A stretch of DNA of 64,000 nucleotides from Streptomyces sp. B21-083 (lineage in GTDB: Bacteria; Actinomycetota; Actinomycetes; Streptomycetales; Streptomycetaceae), in the NCBI RefSeq assembly GCF_036898825.1, contig NZ_JARUND010000001.1, positions 3,782,001 through 3,846,000 of the forward strand, given 5' to 3'. The notes beneath the pieces were generated by a model that searched no databases, was not told the DNA's origin, and saw nothing but the letters and a program-made list of their open reading frames with translations. Within the stretch, counting starts at the first letter, position 1; each line of letters begins with the position of its first letter. The position numbers and the translations under genes were made by a program. This document shows positions 8,401 through 17,283 of the stretch, one piece after another.

Positions 8401-8924
8401 TCGCCCACCGCCCCTGCGGACGCTGCTGCCAGGGATGCCACGGACAGGGAGGGCAGTTCGAAGAAGTCGGCGATCGTTCGCACGAGGCGCTCGTGATCGT
8501 CATGACCCTCGTACAGCGCGTCGGGGCCGATGAGATTCGCGGCGAGCAGCTCCTCCGACAGGTAGTCGGGGTTGTCGCCAACCCGCTGCCCGATGCTCTC
8601 GAAACTGAAGCCGAGGACGAACCGGCCGTCCCGGTAGTACTCGAACTCGGGCGGGAACGCCTTCGCGCTGCACGGCTCGACGACGAACACGACGATCTCC
8701 ACGCCACGCGGACAGAGATCGCTGTAGCGGACCGAGTCGTAGTCGTCGATCTCCCAGTTGTGCATGTCGTGCACCGCCCACACCCACCCGTCCCCCTCGC
8801 CGTACGCGAGGGGTTCGCGATGCAGAGCGTCCAACGCCTGGCTGAGCACACGCAGGGGCATACGCCGCGCGAAGACGACGTTCACATCGCGGCCCGGAAA
8901 GGGACCATGTATCCAGTCGGTCAT
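8397..8924 (-). CDS. Protein of unknown function, first of a paralogous pair
   Basis: 175 residues from ATG 8924 (MTDWIHGPFPGRDVNVVFA); an open frame continues upstream but loses family-like character. It contains GEGDGWVWAVHDMHNWEIDD and a C-terminal EELLAANLIGPDALYEGHDD segment matching the next gene, with which it shares a 4-nt overlap. No signal peptide, membrane segment or catalytic motif is recognisable. The tandem pair lies at the left edge of the accessory stretch. Confidence 0.7.
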   Translation of the reverse strand: MTDWIHGPFPGRDVNVVFARRMPLRVLSQALDALHREPLAYGEGDGWVWAVHDMHNWEIDDYDSVRYSDLCPRGVEIVVFVVEPCSAKAFPPEFEYYRDGRFVLGFSFESIGQRVGDNPDYLSEELLAANLIGPDALYEGHDDHERLVRTIADFFELPSLSVASLAAASAGAVGE

Positions 8925-9045
8925 GTGGAGCACCCTAGACACGGGCACTGACATCGCCGGGCGGCCCGTGGAATCAGCGCATACGGCGGTCGAGCAACTC
9001 CGACGGTTCGTCCTGAGCGCTGTCCGTCTGGGAAGCGTCCATCGG

Positions 9046-9963
9046 TCAGTCCTGTTCGGGAGTGCTCGGTACCGCGTCCGGGTCCTCGGCGAACAGGTCC
9101 TCCGCGCGCATGACCGTACGTGAACGCTCCAGCCAGGTGTCGACCCGGTCGAGATCAGTGCAGGTAGTGATGCGTTCGCGCACATCAGCTGGTACTGGAA
9201 TGCCACGCACCTCCAAGACCAGCAGGATCCCCTTCGCCTCGCCCTTGGCCTCGCCTTCGAGATAGGCCGTCTCACGAACCGTCCCTCGGCCCGGGAAGTA
9301 GCTGACGAACGACATGATGTCCCTCCATTTCATTCCGGCTGGTGTCTTACCCAGGGTGACTTCCAGGAAGTCGAAGAAGTACTCGGCGGTATCGGGATCG
9401 GTTTGCCGCAGTTCCTGCAGAGCGGTGCCGATTGCCTCCAGTATGGCGTCGCCGTCGCGGCTGCGGGCATGTGCCAGGGCGGAAAGTACGGCCAGTGGGA
9501 GGTTCTTGGCCACGGTCCTGACATCCGTGATCACCGGCAGGTTGTCAGGCCCGGCAACCAACGGATACACGCGCAGAGCCGTCCAGCCGCGCGTGCCGCA
9601 CTCGAAGGGGCCGACGGCCCACTTGGCGGTGGCCGTGTCCTGGCAGACCACGAGCAGCAGTACAGGCAGTTCGTACTTCGCCTGGAGGTAGCTGACGTAA
9701 TACGCCCAGCTCCGCGCCTTGCCCGCGACCTTGCCCGACTGCGACTCGATGGCGAGCAGAAAGTCCTCACCGTCGGACGGACCGATGCGCAGCACGGTGT
9801 CCACGCGTCGCTCCAGCGGACGGGATTCCGTCACGTCCGTGGTGACGGCGTCCACGGTCGCCTTCGCGGAAAACGGGACCCCCAATACCCCGAACACGGG
9901 AGCCAGGATCTCGGGCCGCTCCTGAAAGATGCGGTGCAAGCCCTCGTGAGCTGATGTGACCAT
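9046..9963 (-). CDS. Rpn/YhgA-like PD-(D/E)XK nuclease family protein
   Basis: 305 residues from ATG 9963. The N-terminal two thirds resemble recombination-promoting Rpn-type nucleases: RVDTVLRIGPSDGEDFLLAIESQSGK gives a D...ExQ...K pattern fitting the PD-(D/E)XK core (about residues 53-78), followed by WAYYVSYLQAKYELPVLLLVV. The C-terminal part has GEAKGEAKGILLVLEVRGI, the repeat-like tail typical of this family. Expected to be cytoplasmic, acting on DNA. Many Streptomyces carry several copies. Family assignment rests on pattern only. Confidence 0.65.
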   Translation of the reverse strand: MVTSAHEGLHRIFQERPEILAPVFGVLGVPFSAKATVDAVTTDVTESRPLERRVDTVLRIGPSDGEDFLLAIESQSGKVAGKARSWAYYVSYLQAKYELPVLLLVVCQDTATAKWAVGPFECGTRGWTALRVYPLVAGPDNLPVITDVRTVAKNLPLAVLSALAHARSRDGDAILEAIGTALQELRQTDPDTAEYFFDFLEVTLGKTPAGMKWRDIMSFVSYFPGRGTVRETAYLEGEAKGEAKGILLVLEVRGIPVPADVRERITTCTDLDRVDTWLERSRTVMRAEDLFAEDPDAVPSTPEQD

Positions 9964-10043
9964 GTGCGCAACCTTGCTTCAGCGGAGGGAGGGGTTTCTA
10001 GGCATTCGCGATTCGTTCGCTCTTTCGAGTTACGAAAAAACGT

Positions 10044-10484
10044 TCACGCCGCCGAGGTCAGCTCGCACCACACGAATTTGCCGCGATTCCCGAATCGGGA
10101 CAGCGGCTGCCATCCCCACAGATCGGAACAGGCCCGCACCATTCCGAGCCCGCGCCCGTCCTCCGATTCGACGAGCTGCCCCAACTCCCGTGGCGGCTCC
10201 GGCGGCCGGGGATCCGCGTCCCAGGCTCCGATCCGCAGCACACCGGCCGACCAGCGGACGCGCAGAGCGGCGGGGCCCTTGGTGTGGCGTACGGCGTTGG
10301 ACACCAGCTCGCTGGCGAGGAGTTCGGCGACGTCGACGAGGCCGATCAGTCCATGCATGGTGAGGATCAGGCGGAGGGTGCGGCGGCAGACGGTGACGGC
10401 TCGGGGGTCGTTGGGGATGTAGAGGGAGTACTCCCAGGACTCAGGATCGGACGTGAATTCGGGTTCGGCATCGATTTCGGGCAT
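10044..10484 (-). CDS. ATP-binding protein, anti-sigma-factor-kinase type (HATPase_c_2)
   Basis: 146 residues. It has an N-box-like helix LASELVSNAVRHTKGP (about residues 59-74) and a glycine-rich ATP-lid region ESEDGRGLGMVRACSD, as in RsbW/SpoIIAB-like Streptomyces regulators. Such proteins bind ATP and often control a sigma factor or another regulator by binding or phosphorylation. It is transcribed divergently from an XRE regulator plus DUF397 gene, and this trio recurs in Streptomyces (WhiJ/abaA-type modules), so a joint regulatory role is inferred. Confidence 0.8.
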   Translation of the reverse strand: MPEIDAEPEFTSDPESWEYSLYIPNDPRAVTVCRRTLRLILTMHGLIGLVDVAELLASELVSNAVRHTKGPAALRVRWSAGVLRIGAWDADPRPPEPPRELGQLVESEDGRGLGMVRACSDLWGWQPLSRFGNRGKFVWCELTSAA

Positions 10485-10616
10485 GCGTCAACTCCCGTTC
10501 GGTGGTGGGGGTTGCGGTCGGGCGGGTGGTGGCATGCCGCAGCCGTCGTGGCAGGACGGAGTGGTGCGCTTCCAGAGGCCCCAGCGTTCCGCAGGGTGTA
10601 CGTTGCGTCACCGACA

Positions 10617-10638
10617 GTAGATCTAAATGTAGAGATAC
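10617..10638. promoter_or_regulatory. Candidate operator between the HATPase and XRE genes
   Basis: An unusually AT-rich island in the 230-bp divergent spacer holds GTAGATCTAAAT directly followed by GTAGAGATAC, so GTAGA is repeated at a 12-nt spacing. A -10-like TAATCT follows near 10654 on the plus strand. This is the most likely binding region for the XRE regulator, but no experimental motif is known to me. Confidence 0.3.
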
Positions 10639-10714
10639 GGCAAGCCGGTCGCGTAATCTGACCCCGAACGGGTCGCGCCCTCAGGCGCGTTGAATCAAGG
10701 AGTGGTCGAGAGCT

Positions 10715-11557
10715 TTGAGGCGCGAACCAACGGCTCGCCAGGCGCGTCTGGCTACCGAGCTGCGCAGACTTCGTGAGGCGGCGGGCCTCAACTCCCGCCA
10801 GGCGGCAGCGCTGCTCGGAGTGAGCCCCGCGCAGATCACCCACATCGAGTCCGCACTCGCAGGGGTGAGCGAGCAACGACTCCGCCGCCTCGCATCCCAC
10901 TACGCCTGCACGGACGAGGAGTTCATCAATGCCCTGGTTGCGATGGCCACGGACCGGACGCGGGGCTGGTGGGAGGAGTACCGGGGCCTGCTGCCGACAC
11001 CGTTCCTGGACCTGTCCGAGTTGGATCACCACGCTCGGTTTCAGCGCAACGCAGGCTTCCTGTTCGTGCCGGGTCTCTTGCAGACGGCGGACTACGCCCG
11101 TGCCGTGTATTCGACCAGGGTCCCCGAACTCGCTGAAGACCAGATCGAGTTGCGTGTGCGCCACCGCATCGCGCGCCGCGTGATCATCGAGCGCACCTCG
11201 CCCGTCCCCTTCGACGCAGTGATCCATGAAGCGGCTCTACGCATCATGGTCAGCGACCGGGCCGCTGCCCGAGCCCAACTCACCCATATCCTGGAGCAGT
11301 CCGAAGCGAACCACGTCAGCGTACGAGTCATCCCCTTCGATCTGGAGTTCTCCACCGGCAGTAGTCCGATGACCTACGTGGGGGGCGGTGTACCCAAGCT
11401 GGATACCGTGATCCGCGACGCACCGCACGGTGCGCTCTACGTCGACTCCGAAACCGAACTCGCCACCTACCAGGCTCGCTTCGAGAAAACGAAGGCCATG
11501 TCACTCGAACGGGAACGATCGCGTGACTTCATCCACCGGCTGGCGAAGGAATTGTGA
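10715..11557 (+). CDS. XRE-family regulator with DUF5753 domain (WhiJ/Scr1 type)
   Basis: 280 residues from TTG 10715; AAGGAG lies at 10697-10702. Residues about 8-62 form the helix-turn-helix (LATELRRLREAAGLNSRQAA, then LLGVSPAQITHIESALAGVS). The rest is the DUF5753 region (LDHHARFQRNAGFLFVPGLLQTADYARAVY) found in Streptomyces WhiJ-like regulators. Its stop overlaps a possible GTG of the DUF397 gene by 4 nt. In known WhiJ-like systems the DUF397 protein antagonises the DNA-binding protein, affecting development or antibiotic production; that role here is inferred from family. Confidence 0.88.
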   Translation: MRREPTARQARLATELRRLREAAGLNSRQAAALLGVSPAQITHIESALAGVSEQRLRRLASHYACTDEEFINALVAMATDRTRGWWEEYRGLLPTPFLDLSELDHHARFQRNAGFLFVPGLLQTADYARAVYSTRVPELAEDQIELRVRHRIARRVIIERTSPVPFDAVIHEAALRIMVSDRAAARAQLTHILEQSEANHVSVRVIPFDLEFSTGSSPMTYVGGGVPKLDTVIRDAPHGALYVDSETELATYQARFEKTKAMSLERERSRDFIHRLAKEL

Positions 11558-11565
11558 GGCACCTT

Positions 11566-11775
11566 ATGACCGCCCCCGGCATGTGGCGGAAGTCGTCCTA
11601 CTCTGGCGACGGCGAAGGTGACGACTGCGTAGAGATCGCCACCACCCCCACCCACACAGCCATCCGCGACTCCAAGGCCCCGACAGCCCGCACCCTCACC
11701 TTCCCGCCCTCCGCCTTCGCCCCCTTCCTCGGCGCCCTCAAGTCACCCCCCGCACAAGCCTCTTCCCTCCGCTGA
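11566..11775 (+). CDS. DUF397 small regulatory protein
   Basis: 69 residues from ATG 11566 (ribosome site GAGG at 11556-11559); an in-frame GTG at 11554, overlapping the previous stop, would add 4. It has the DUF397 signature WRKSSYSG near the start, DDCVEIA and the IRDSKAP block, and a final WxxF-like helix (FPPSAFAPFLGALK). Such proteins are the partner, often called antitoxin-like, of the preceding XRE/DUF5753 regulator, with which it is clearly cotranscribed. Confidence 0.88.
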   Translation: MTAPGMWRKSSYSGDGEGDDCVEIATTPTHTAIRDSKAPTARTLTFPPSAFAPFLGALKSPPAQASSLR

Positions 11776-11783
11776 AACACGGC

Positions 11784-11832
11784 GTGGCCGGTGAAGCGGA
11801 GGTTCATCGTTCCTCCCCGCCCCACCGGCCAC
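11784..11832. terminator. Bidirectional hairpin between DUF397 gene and immunity gene
   Basis: GTGGCCGGTG at 11784-11793 pairs with CACCGGCCAC at 11823-11832. The enclosed loop contains a second pairing, GCGGAGG with CCTCCCCGC. It lies between the convergent genes ending at 11775 and 11869. There is no clear U-tract, as is common in Streptomyces. Confidence 0.6.
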
Positions 11833-11868
11833 ACCCACCGCACGCCCTCACGTGGGCCGCACGTGCCG

Positions 11869-12612
11869 TCACACCTGACTGTCTCCCCTCCAGCTGACCG
11901 ACGTCAGCGCGGCCAGACCACCATGGGCCACGCCCTTGTAGGTCACTGTCCGATCCGGGCCCACCTCGTGTGCGACACGTCTCGCCAGCTCCGCCCCTTC
12001 GCGGAACAGCCGCTCCCACACGTCGGCGTACTTGTCTTCCACCCGGTCCCGCAGGTCCAGGTTCACCGTGGTGTCGATGGCCCGCGCCCACTCGTACAGG
12101 TGGGTGACAAGGTCGTCGGACAAGGCAAGCGCTGCGGCAGGGTCATCCGGGAAGAAGTCCCCGAACCCCTCCGAGCGCAGTGGACCGAACTTGAACTCGC
12201 CCTCGACCGTGAGGTCGACCGGGTGCGGAGGCGTGCCGTGGCTGTCACGCTCCCAGTGGAACCGGTCGCACCCCCAGCACACCCACTTCGCCGAACCATG
12301 CCCCTCGTCCCAGAACCGCACCGACCACCCCGGCCCGAGTTGCTTGGCCAGCCGCTGGGCGAGCGCGAGTCCCCGCTTGACGTGCTCGCGCAGTTTCGGG
12401 CGGGCGGCGAAACCCTCCGAAGGACGGGCCGACGACCAGGAACGCAACGCCTCCGCCAGCTCCCCGGGGAGAAGCAGCCGCTCGTCGTCCAGCGGGACGG
12501 AACGGGTGAAGGCGCCGAGGTCGTCGTAGGCCCAGGGATCCTCCGTCTCGTACAGCGGAGACGGTTCACCCCGTCCCTGCACCAGCAGGTGCTGCGGTTC
12601 TTCGAAGGTCAT
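11869..12612 (-). CDS. Putative immunity protein for the upstream polymorphic toxin
   Basis: 247 residues; its ATG overlaps the TGA of the giant secreted protein gene by 4 nt (12609-12612), so it is translationally coupled to it. No signal peptide or membrane segment, so it should be cytoplasmic. Visible features are an acidic N-terminal half, a CxxC-like WVCWGCDRFHWERD and a late LDLRDRVEDKYADVWERLFREG helix. I recognise no family. The immunity assignment is inferred from position and coupling only. Confidence 0.55.
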   Translation of the reverse strand: MTFEEPQHLLVQGRGEPSPLYETEDPWAYDDLGAFTRSVPLDDERLLLPGELAEALRSWSSARPSEGFAARPKLREHVKRGLALAQRLAKQLGPGWSVRFWDEGHGSAKWVCWGCDRFHWERDSHGTPPHPVDLTVEGEFKFGPLRSEGFGDFFPDDPAAALALSDDLVTHLYEWARAIDTTVNLDLRDRVEDKYADVWERLFREGAELARRVAHEVGPDRTVTYKGVAHGGLAALTSVSWRGDSQV

Positions 12613-15600
12613 GCGATGTTCGCTCCGATCACGAATCCGTTGTCGCCCACGCTAACGGCCACGCGCTGGACCTTGCCGTTGAAGGTGACTTCGAGGATCG
12701 GCCTGCCCGCTCCCTGAGTACCGACCCTCGTGCCCTCGGTCAGGGCCTTCTGCACGAGGTTCGGGATGTCCTCCAACCGGACTCCCGCGTTCGCGAACTC
12801 TCCAGCGTGCCGGAACATGATGTGGGTCAGGCCCGCGTTGACGGTGCCCTTCTCGAGCCAGGCGATGGGCACACCGGGCTTGGCGTAGTTGATCACCCAG
12901 ATCGTGTTCGCCCTGTCGATCTTGACGCCGGCGTCCTTGAGCTTGTCCAGCAGCTTGGCATCGAGGGCGCCCCGGGCGATCTTCGCCCGTTCCGCCACCG
13001 CGGTCGCCACACGCAGCCCCATGCCCGCCGCGCTGGTGGCATTGGCGACGTCGAGGGCGCCCTTCTCGCCGTAGATCTTCTTCAGGTCCGCGAGAATCTT
13101 GGCGGCGTTCTCACCGGTCTTGACGGCTTTTTCGACGCCCTCGGCGAGCTTGACCGCCTCCGCAAGCTTCGTGAACATCGACGACGGCACGACGAGCGCG
13201 GCAGCCCAGGCGCAGCTGGACTTGTCGCCGTGGCGGCACTTGGCGACGTCACCCAGCACGATCTCGTAGAGGATCGCACCGGCCTTCTCACCGAAGAGTG
13301 CCTGCCAGCCGATCCGAGTGATGTCCCCGAAGCTGAAGTGGTGGGTCCACTTCTGGTCCTGGTCCTCGAGCAACTTCGTGTCGAGGTATACCCAGTCCGC
13401 CTTGGGACAGCCCGTCTCGGTGGCGGGGACATCGGGGTTGGCGCAGTAGTAGTAGCTGACCGTGAGGTTGAGGTGCAGCTGCCACGTCACCGTGCAGCCC
13501 TGGGGCACGTAGTCGCACTTGTTGAGCTGCTCGGCCGGTGCCGCGTCGGTCATCTTGTCGATGACCGAGAAGACACCCTCGATTCCGGAGCCGGCGCCCG
13601 AGGCGACCTGCTCGTTCGCCTCCTTGCGCTCCGACGAGTCCGCCGCCTCCTGCGCCGAGTCCGCGTACTTCTGCGCGTCCTTCGCCGCCTCCTCCGCGAG
13701 GGTCGCCTCGGCGTCCGCCCGGGTGGCCGCCGCGCGGGCGTCCGTCGCCGCCTGCTCGGCCTCCGAGGCCGCCTGGCGGGCCGCTGCCGCGTCCAGGGCC
13801 GCCTGGTCGGCGGAGGCGCGGGCGTCCTTGGCGTAGCCCTCGGCCCGGCCCGCCGCCTTGTCGGCCGCTGCCGCTTCCTGCGTGGCCTGCTGGTCGTACT
13901 CGATGGTGCGGGCCAGTGACTTCTGGGCCTCGGCGGCGTACGTCGACGCCTCCGCCGAGTAACCCAGCGCCTCCGTGGCCGACTTGCGGGCCTGCGCCGC
14001 GAACCCGGCGGCCTCGCCGGCCAGCACCAGGGCCGCCTTCGCGTCACCCGTCGCCGCGTTCGCGGTGCTCTGCGCCTGCGTCGCGACCTGCGCCGCGTTC
14101 GCCGCGTGCGCCTCGGCCACCGCCACCTGCTGCTCGGCGATCGTCTTCGTCGACTGACCGGTCAGGACCGCGAGTCCCGCCGCCGAGTCCGTCGTGACGT
14201 ACGGCGAACCGAGCTGGATCGCGTCGTTCGCCGGTGCGGCCACCTGCTGCGCCGAGTTACGGGCGTCCTCCGCCGCCTGCGCGGTGGCGTACGCGTGACC
14301 GACGGCCTCCGCCGCACCCGCGACCGCCTTGACGGCCTCGGCCCTGGCCACGTCGGCGTGCGCCTTCGCCTCCAGCGCGTGCTTCTCGGCCTCGTCGGCC
14401 AGCTTGACCGCGGCACTGGCCGCCTGGGCGGCCACCTGCGAGGCCTTGATGGCGTCGGCCGCCGAGGCCGTCGCCGTACGGACCGCCGCGTCGGCCTTCA
14501 GCTTGGCCGCGTTCGCCGCGTCCGAGGCGGCACGGGCCCGCTTGGCGGCGGCCTCGGCGCGCGTCGCCGCCGCGTCGGCGTCGGCCGCCGCTTGCGTCGC
14601 CGCGTTCGCCTCGCCACGGGCCGACGCCGCCGCCGACTCCGCGTCCGTCGCGGCAGCATCAGCCGCGTCGGCCGCGGACCGCGACGCCGTCGCCTGGTCG
14701 TCGGCGTCGTGCGCCTGGGCGTACGCCTCCTTCGCGTCGGCCTTCGCCCGCGCCGTGTCGGCCCGGCTCTCGGCGTCCCAGGCGTCGTCCCGCTTGCCCT
14801 TGGCGTTGTCCCGCGCCGTCTCCGCGTCCTGTCGACGCTCACGCGCCGTCGTCTCGGAGGCCTCGGCACGGCCCTTCGCGTTGTTGGCCTCCGTCGCGTA
14901 TCCCTCGGCGTTCTGCCGGTGCTGCGCGGCCTCGGCCTGCTTCTGCGCGGCGGTCTCCTTCTCCGCCTTCGCCGTCAGCTCCTCCTTCTCCGCGTTCAGC
15001 CGCTGCGCGTGCGCCTCGGCAGCCGCCGCCTTCGCGTCCGCCTCCGCCGCCTGCGTCTCGACGAGCTTCGCCTTGGCCAGGTCCCGGGCCGTCTTCGCGG
15101 CCTGCGCCTGTACGGCGGCGGCGTCGGCGGCGGCCTTCGCCTGCTCCCTTGCCTGCTGCGCGGCGGCCGTACGGAACGCCGCCTTCGACGCGGCGGTCTG
15201 CGTCACCGCGCGCGCGGCGATCGTCGCGCTGTCCCCGGCGGCGGCACGGGTGGCCGCGTCAGCGGTCTCACCGGCCTTCACCAGCGCGTCCAGCGCGGCC
15301 GACGAAGCCTTCGTGACCTGCGCCTTCTGCAGACCGACCAGCAGACCGCGGCCTCTGGGGGCACCGGCCTGGTCGGCGATCGCGTACGCCGCCTGCTGAG
15401 CCGTGTCCGTCGCCGTGGCCGACTTCTTCGCGGCAGCCGCCTGCGCCTTGATCACCGCGAGCTGGTTGGCCGACGCCGCCCGGGCGGTGGCGATGCTCGC
15501 CGTCACCTTGGTGAACTGGGCCGTCGTCGGGTAGTCCAGGTCGTCGGTGCCCTGGTGTCCGGACGGGCTGAAGTCGAACTTCTGCGGGACGGTGCCCGCG

Positions 15601-17084
15601 CAGTCCCACATCCGGCCGTCGCGGCTGTTGGCGTACGACGCGAGGTCGAGGCAGTTGCCGGTGCCCGGGTTGAACAGCCGCGTGGTGGCGTGGGTGTCGT
15701 ACGCCCACTTCTGCGCGGCGTTCTTGTCGCTGCACGTCCCGATCTGGACGGCGGTCCCGTTGGCGGTACCGGCGCCCTTCACCTCCAGGCACTTGCCGGA
15801 GTTGACGTTGACGAGCGTGTCGCCGCTGATCTGCCACTTCTGCCCGGCGCCGCCGTTGCAGGTGTAGATCTGCACGATCGAGCCGTTGGTCTTGCCCGCG
15901 CCCGCGACTTCGAGGCACTTGTCGGCGGCGCCGTTCGCGTGGATGACCATCGGGCTGGTGCCGATCCAGCCGGGACCACCGGCGGACCAGTAACTCTGCC
16001 AGCGGGTCAGGTGATCGGCGATCCAGGACTGGCCCAGCATCTCGCCGAGCGCCTTCGAACCGGTCGCGAGCGCCTTCACCGCGTCACGGTTGGCGGTCAG
16101 GATCTGGTTGCGCGGCGCGGCCTGTGCGGCGATCTCCTGCTGCCACTCCGCCGACGCCGCGGCGACCTGCTTGCCGAGCACCTTGTTCGGGTCGACCGGC
16201 CCGCGCCAACCGCACGCCGCGAACCGTGTCTTCAGGTCCTCGACGGCGAGCCGGTACTCGACGGTGCCCGGTTCGGCCGCCGTACGCGGGAAGCCGCCCG
16301 ACGCCAGGAAGAGACGGGCGTTGTCCGAACCCGTCGGCTCCAGGCTCCAGTTGACCAGGTTGTCCCACGCCTGGTGCTCCTCGTAGGCCTGGTTCCAGTT
16401 CGGATCCGAGCCGGACGGGCTCGCGCCGTAGAGCGGGGTACCGAGGTTCTTGACGGCCGTCACCGTGGCCGCGTCGGCCGGCGGGGTCGGATCCTCGTAC
16501 AGATCGCCCTCGGACTTCCAGAACTGCTCCCAGATCCACTGGGAGATACCCGTCTGCTGGAAGAAGTCCTTCTCCGTGCCGCCGGGCAGCCCCGGCGGGT
16601 CCTGGAAGTCGGCGACGCTCTTGAACCCGCCCGGCGTGGGCAGCCCCGTCACCGGTTTCTTCCACACGTCGAGGCGGTCGTGGAGGGCGGTGCCCTCCTT
16701 GTCCGCGGCGGCCCTGTCCTGCTGGAACGCCGTCGCCAGCGGAGTGCTGGTCCAGTACTCCCGGTTCGCCGCCGTGTGCAGCTTGTCCGGGGTCTGGTTG
16801 AGCGCGTCCTGCGCGGTGGTGAACATGCCCGGGCCGCCGAGCCGCAGCGCGTCGGCCATCAGGCACTGGTCCTGGCGCAGTTGCTGCGCGGCGGCGGCGT
16901 CGAATCCGTCGTAGCTGTCGGTGGCGGCGGCCACGGGCGCGGCGTCGTCGGCGTACCGGGCGGCGAGCTCGGGCCGGGCGACGACCGCGCTCAGGACGGC
17001 TATGGAGAGAACGACCGGAACCACACGCGCGAAGCGTGTCGTCGATCTTCGCAACAACAAAGAGAACATCCCCCTCGTGAACAC
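12609..17084 (-). CDS. Giant secreted polymorphic-toxin candidate: ricin-B lectin, Ala-rich coiled coil, C-terminal RNase-like domain
   Basis: 1491 residues. N-terminal signal sequence (VVPVVLSIAVLSAVVA, about residues 22-37; ATG 17084, alternative ATG 17069). Residues 45-375 form a globular region. Residues about 379-510 are a ricin-B-type lectin domain with repeats ending GQKW, AQKW and a degenerate PQKF. Residues about 518-1160 are a long alanine-rich coiled coil, interrupted once by a segment containing SPYVTTDSAAGLAVLTG. Then come a cysteine-bearing region (CDYVPQGCTV, KCRHGDKSSCAW) and a final ~100-residue domain with THIMFRHAGEF, IPNLVQKAL and VAVSVGDNGFVIGAN. That last pattern resembles BECR-fold (barnase/EndoU/colicin E5-like) RNase toxins; this is inference. 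Confidence 0.75.
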   Translation of the reverse strand: MFTRGMFSLLLRRSTTRFARVVPVVLSIAVLSAVVARPELAARYADDAAPVAAATDSYDGFDAAAAQQLRQDQCLMADALRLGGPGMFTTAQDALNQTPDKLHTAANREYWTSTPLATAFQQDRAAADKEGTALHDRLDVWKKPVTGLPTPGGFKSVADFQDPPGLPGGTEKDFFQQTGISQWIWEQFWKSEGDLYEDPTPPADAATVTAVKNLGTPLYGASPSGSDPNWNQAYEEHQAWDNLVNWSLEPTGSDNARLFLASGGFPRTAAEPGTVEYRLAVEDLKTRFAACGWRGPVDPNKVLGKQVAAASAEWQQEIAAQAAPRNQILTANRDAVKALATGSKALGEMLGQSWIADHLTRWQSYWSAGGPGWIGTSPMVIHANGAADKCLEVAGAGKTNGSIVQIYTCNGGAGQKWQISGDTLVNVNSGKCLEVKGAGTANGTAVQIGTCSDKNAAQKWAYDTHATTRLFNPGTGNCLDLASYANSRDGRMWDCAGTVPQKFDFSPSGHQGTDDLDYPTTAQFTKVTASIATARAASANQLAVIKAQAAAAKKSATATDTAQQAAYAIADQAGAPRGRGLLVGLQKAQVTKASSAALDALVKAGETADAATRAAAGDSATIAARAVTQTAASKAAFRTAAAQQAREQAKAAADAAAVQAQAAKTARDLAKAKLVETQAAEADAKAAAAEAHAQRLNAEKEELTAKAEKETAAQKQAEAAQHRQNAEGYATEANNAKGRAEASETTARERRQDAETARDNAKGKRDDAWDAESRADTARAKADAKEAYAQAHDADDQATASRSAADAADAAATDAESAAASARGEANAATQAAADADAAATRAEAAAKRARAASDAANAAKLKADAAVRTATASAADAIKASQVAAQAASAAVKLADEAEKHALEAKAHADVARAEAVKAVAGAAEAVGHAYATAQAAEDARNSAQQVAAPANDAIQLGSPYVTTDSAAGLAVLTGQSTKTIAEQQVAVAEAHAANAAQVATQAQSTANAATGDAKAALVLAGEAAGFAAQARKSATEALGYSAEASTYAAEAQKSLARTIEYDQQATQEAAAADKAAGRAEGYAKDARASADQAALDAAAARQAASEAEQAATDARAAATRADAEATLAEEAAKDAQKYADSAQEAADSSERKEANEQVASGAGSGIEGVFSVIDKMTDAAPAEQLNKCDYVPQGCTVTWQLHLNLTVSYYYCANPDVPATETGCPKADWVYLDTKLLEDQDQKWTHHFSFGDITRIGWQALFGEKAGAILYEIVLGDVAKCRHGDKSSCAWAAALVVPSSMFTKLAEAVKLAEGVEKAVKTGENAAKILADLKKIYGEKGALDVANATSAAGMGLRVATAVAERAKIARGALDAKLLDKLKDAGVKIDRANTIWVINYAKPGVPIAWLEKGTVNAGLTHIMFRHAGEFANAGVRLEDIPNLVQKALTEGTRVGTQGAGRPILEVTFNGKVQRVAVSVGDNGFVIGANIA

Positions 17085-17283
17085 ATGCAGGCAGGGGTCA
17101 CCTGTCCTGCCCGTCCGAAGAGGCAGACCTGGCGGCGGTTCCCCCCGTGCGCAGTCTGATGTGCGCGATGGCGAACGGGTCGGGTCCGCCTGGCGCGCGG
17201 GATCACCATAGACATGTCACACGCGCCACACAAGGCACAAACGTATGACGACGCGCAGGCTCACCAGGGAATCGGGGGGAAAC

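Noticed and set aside
14106..17159. 1017-codon plus-strand frame opposite the toxin gene
   Set aside because: The alanine-rich GCC/GCG coding of the toxin gene leaves the opposite frame free of stops. It has no ribosome site and a repetitive arginine-rich product.
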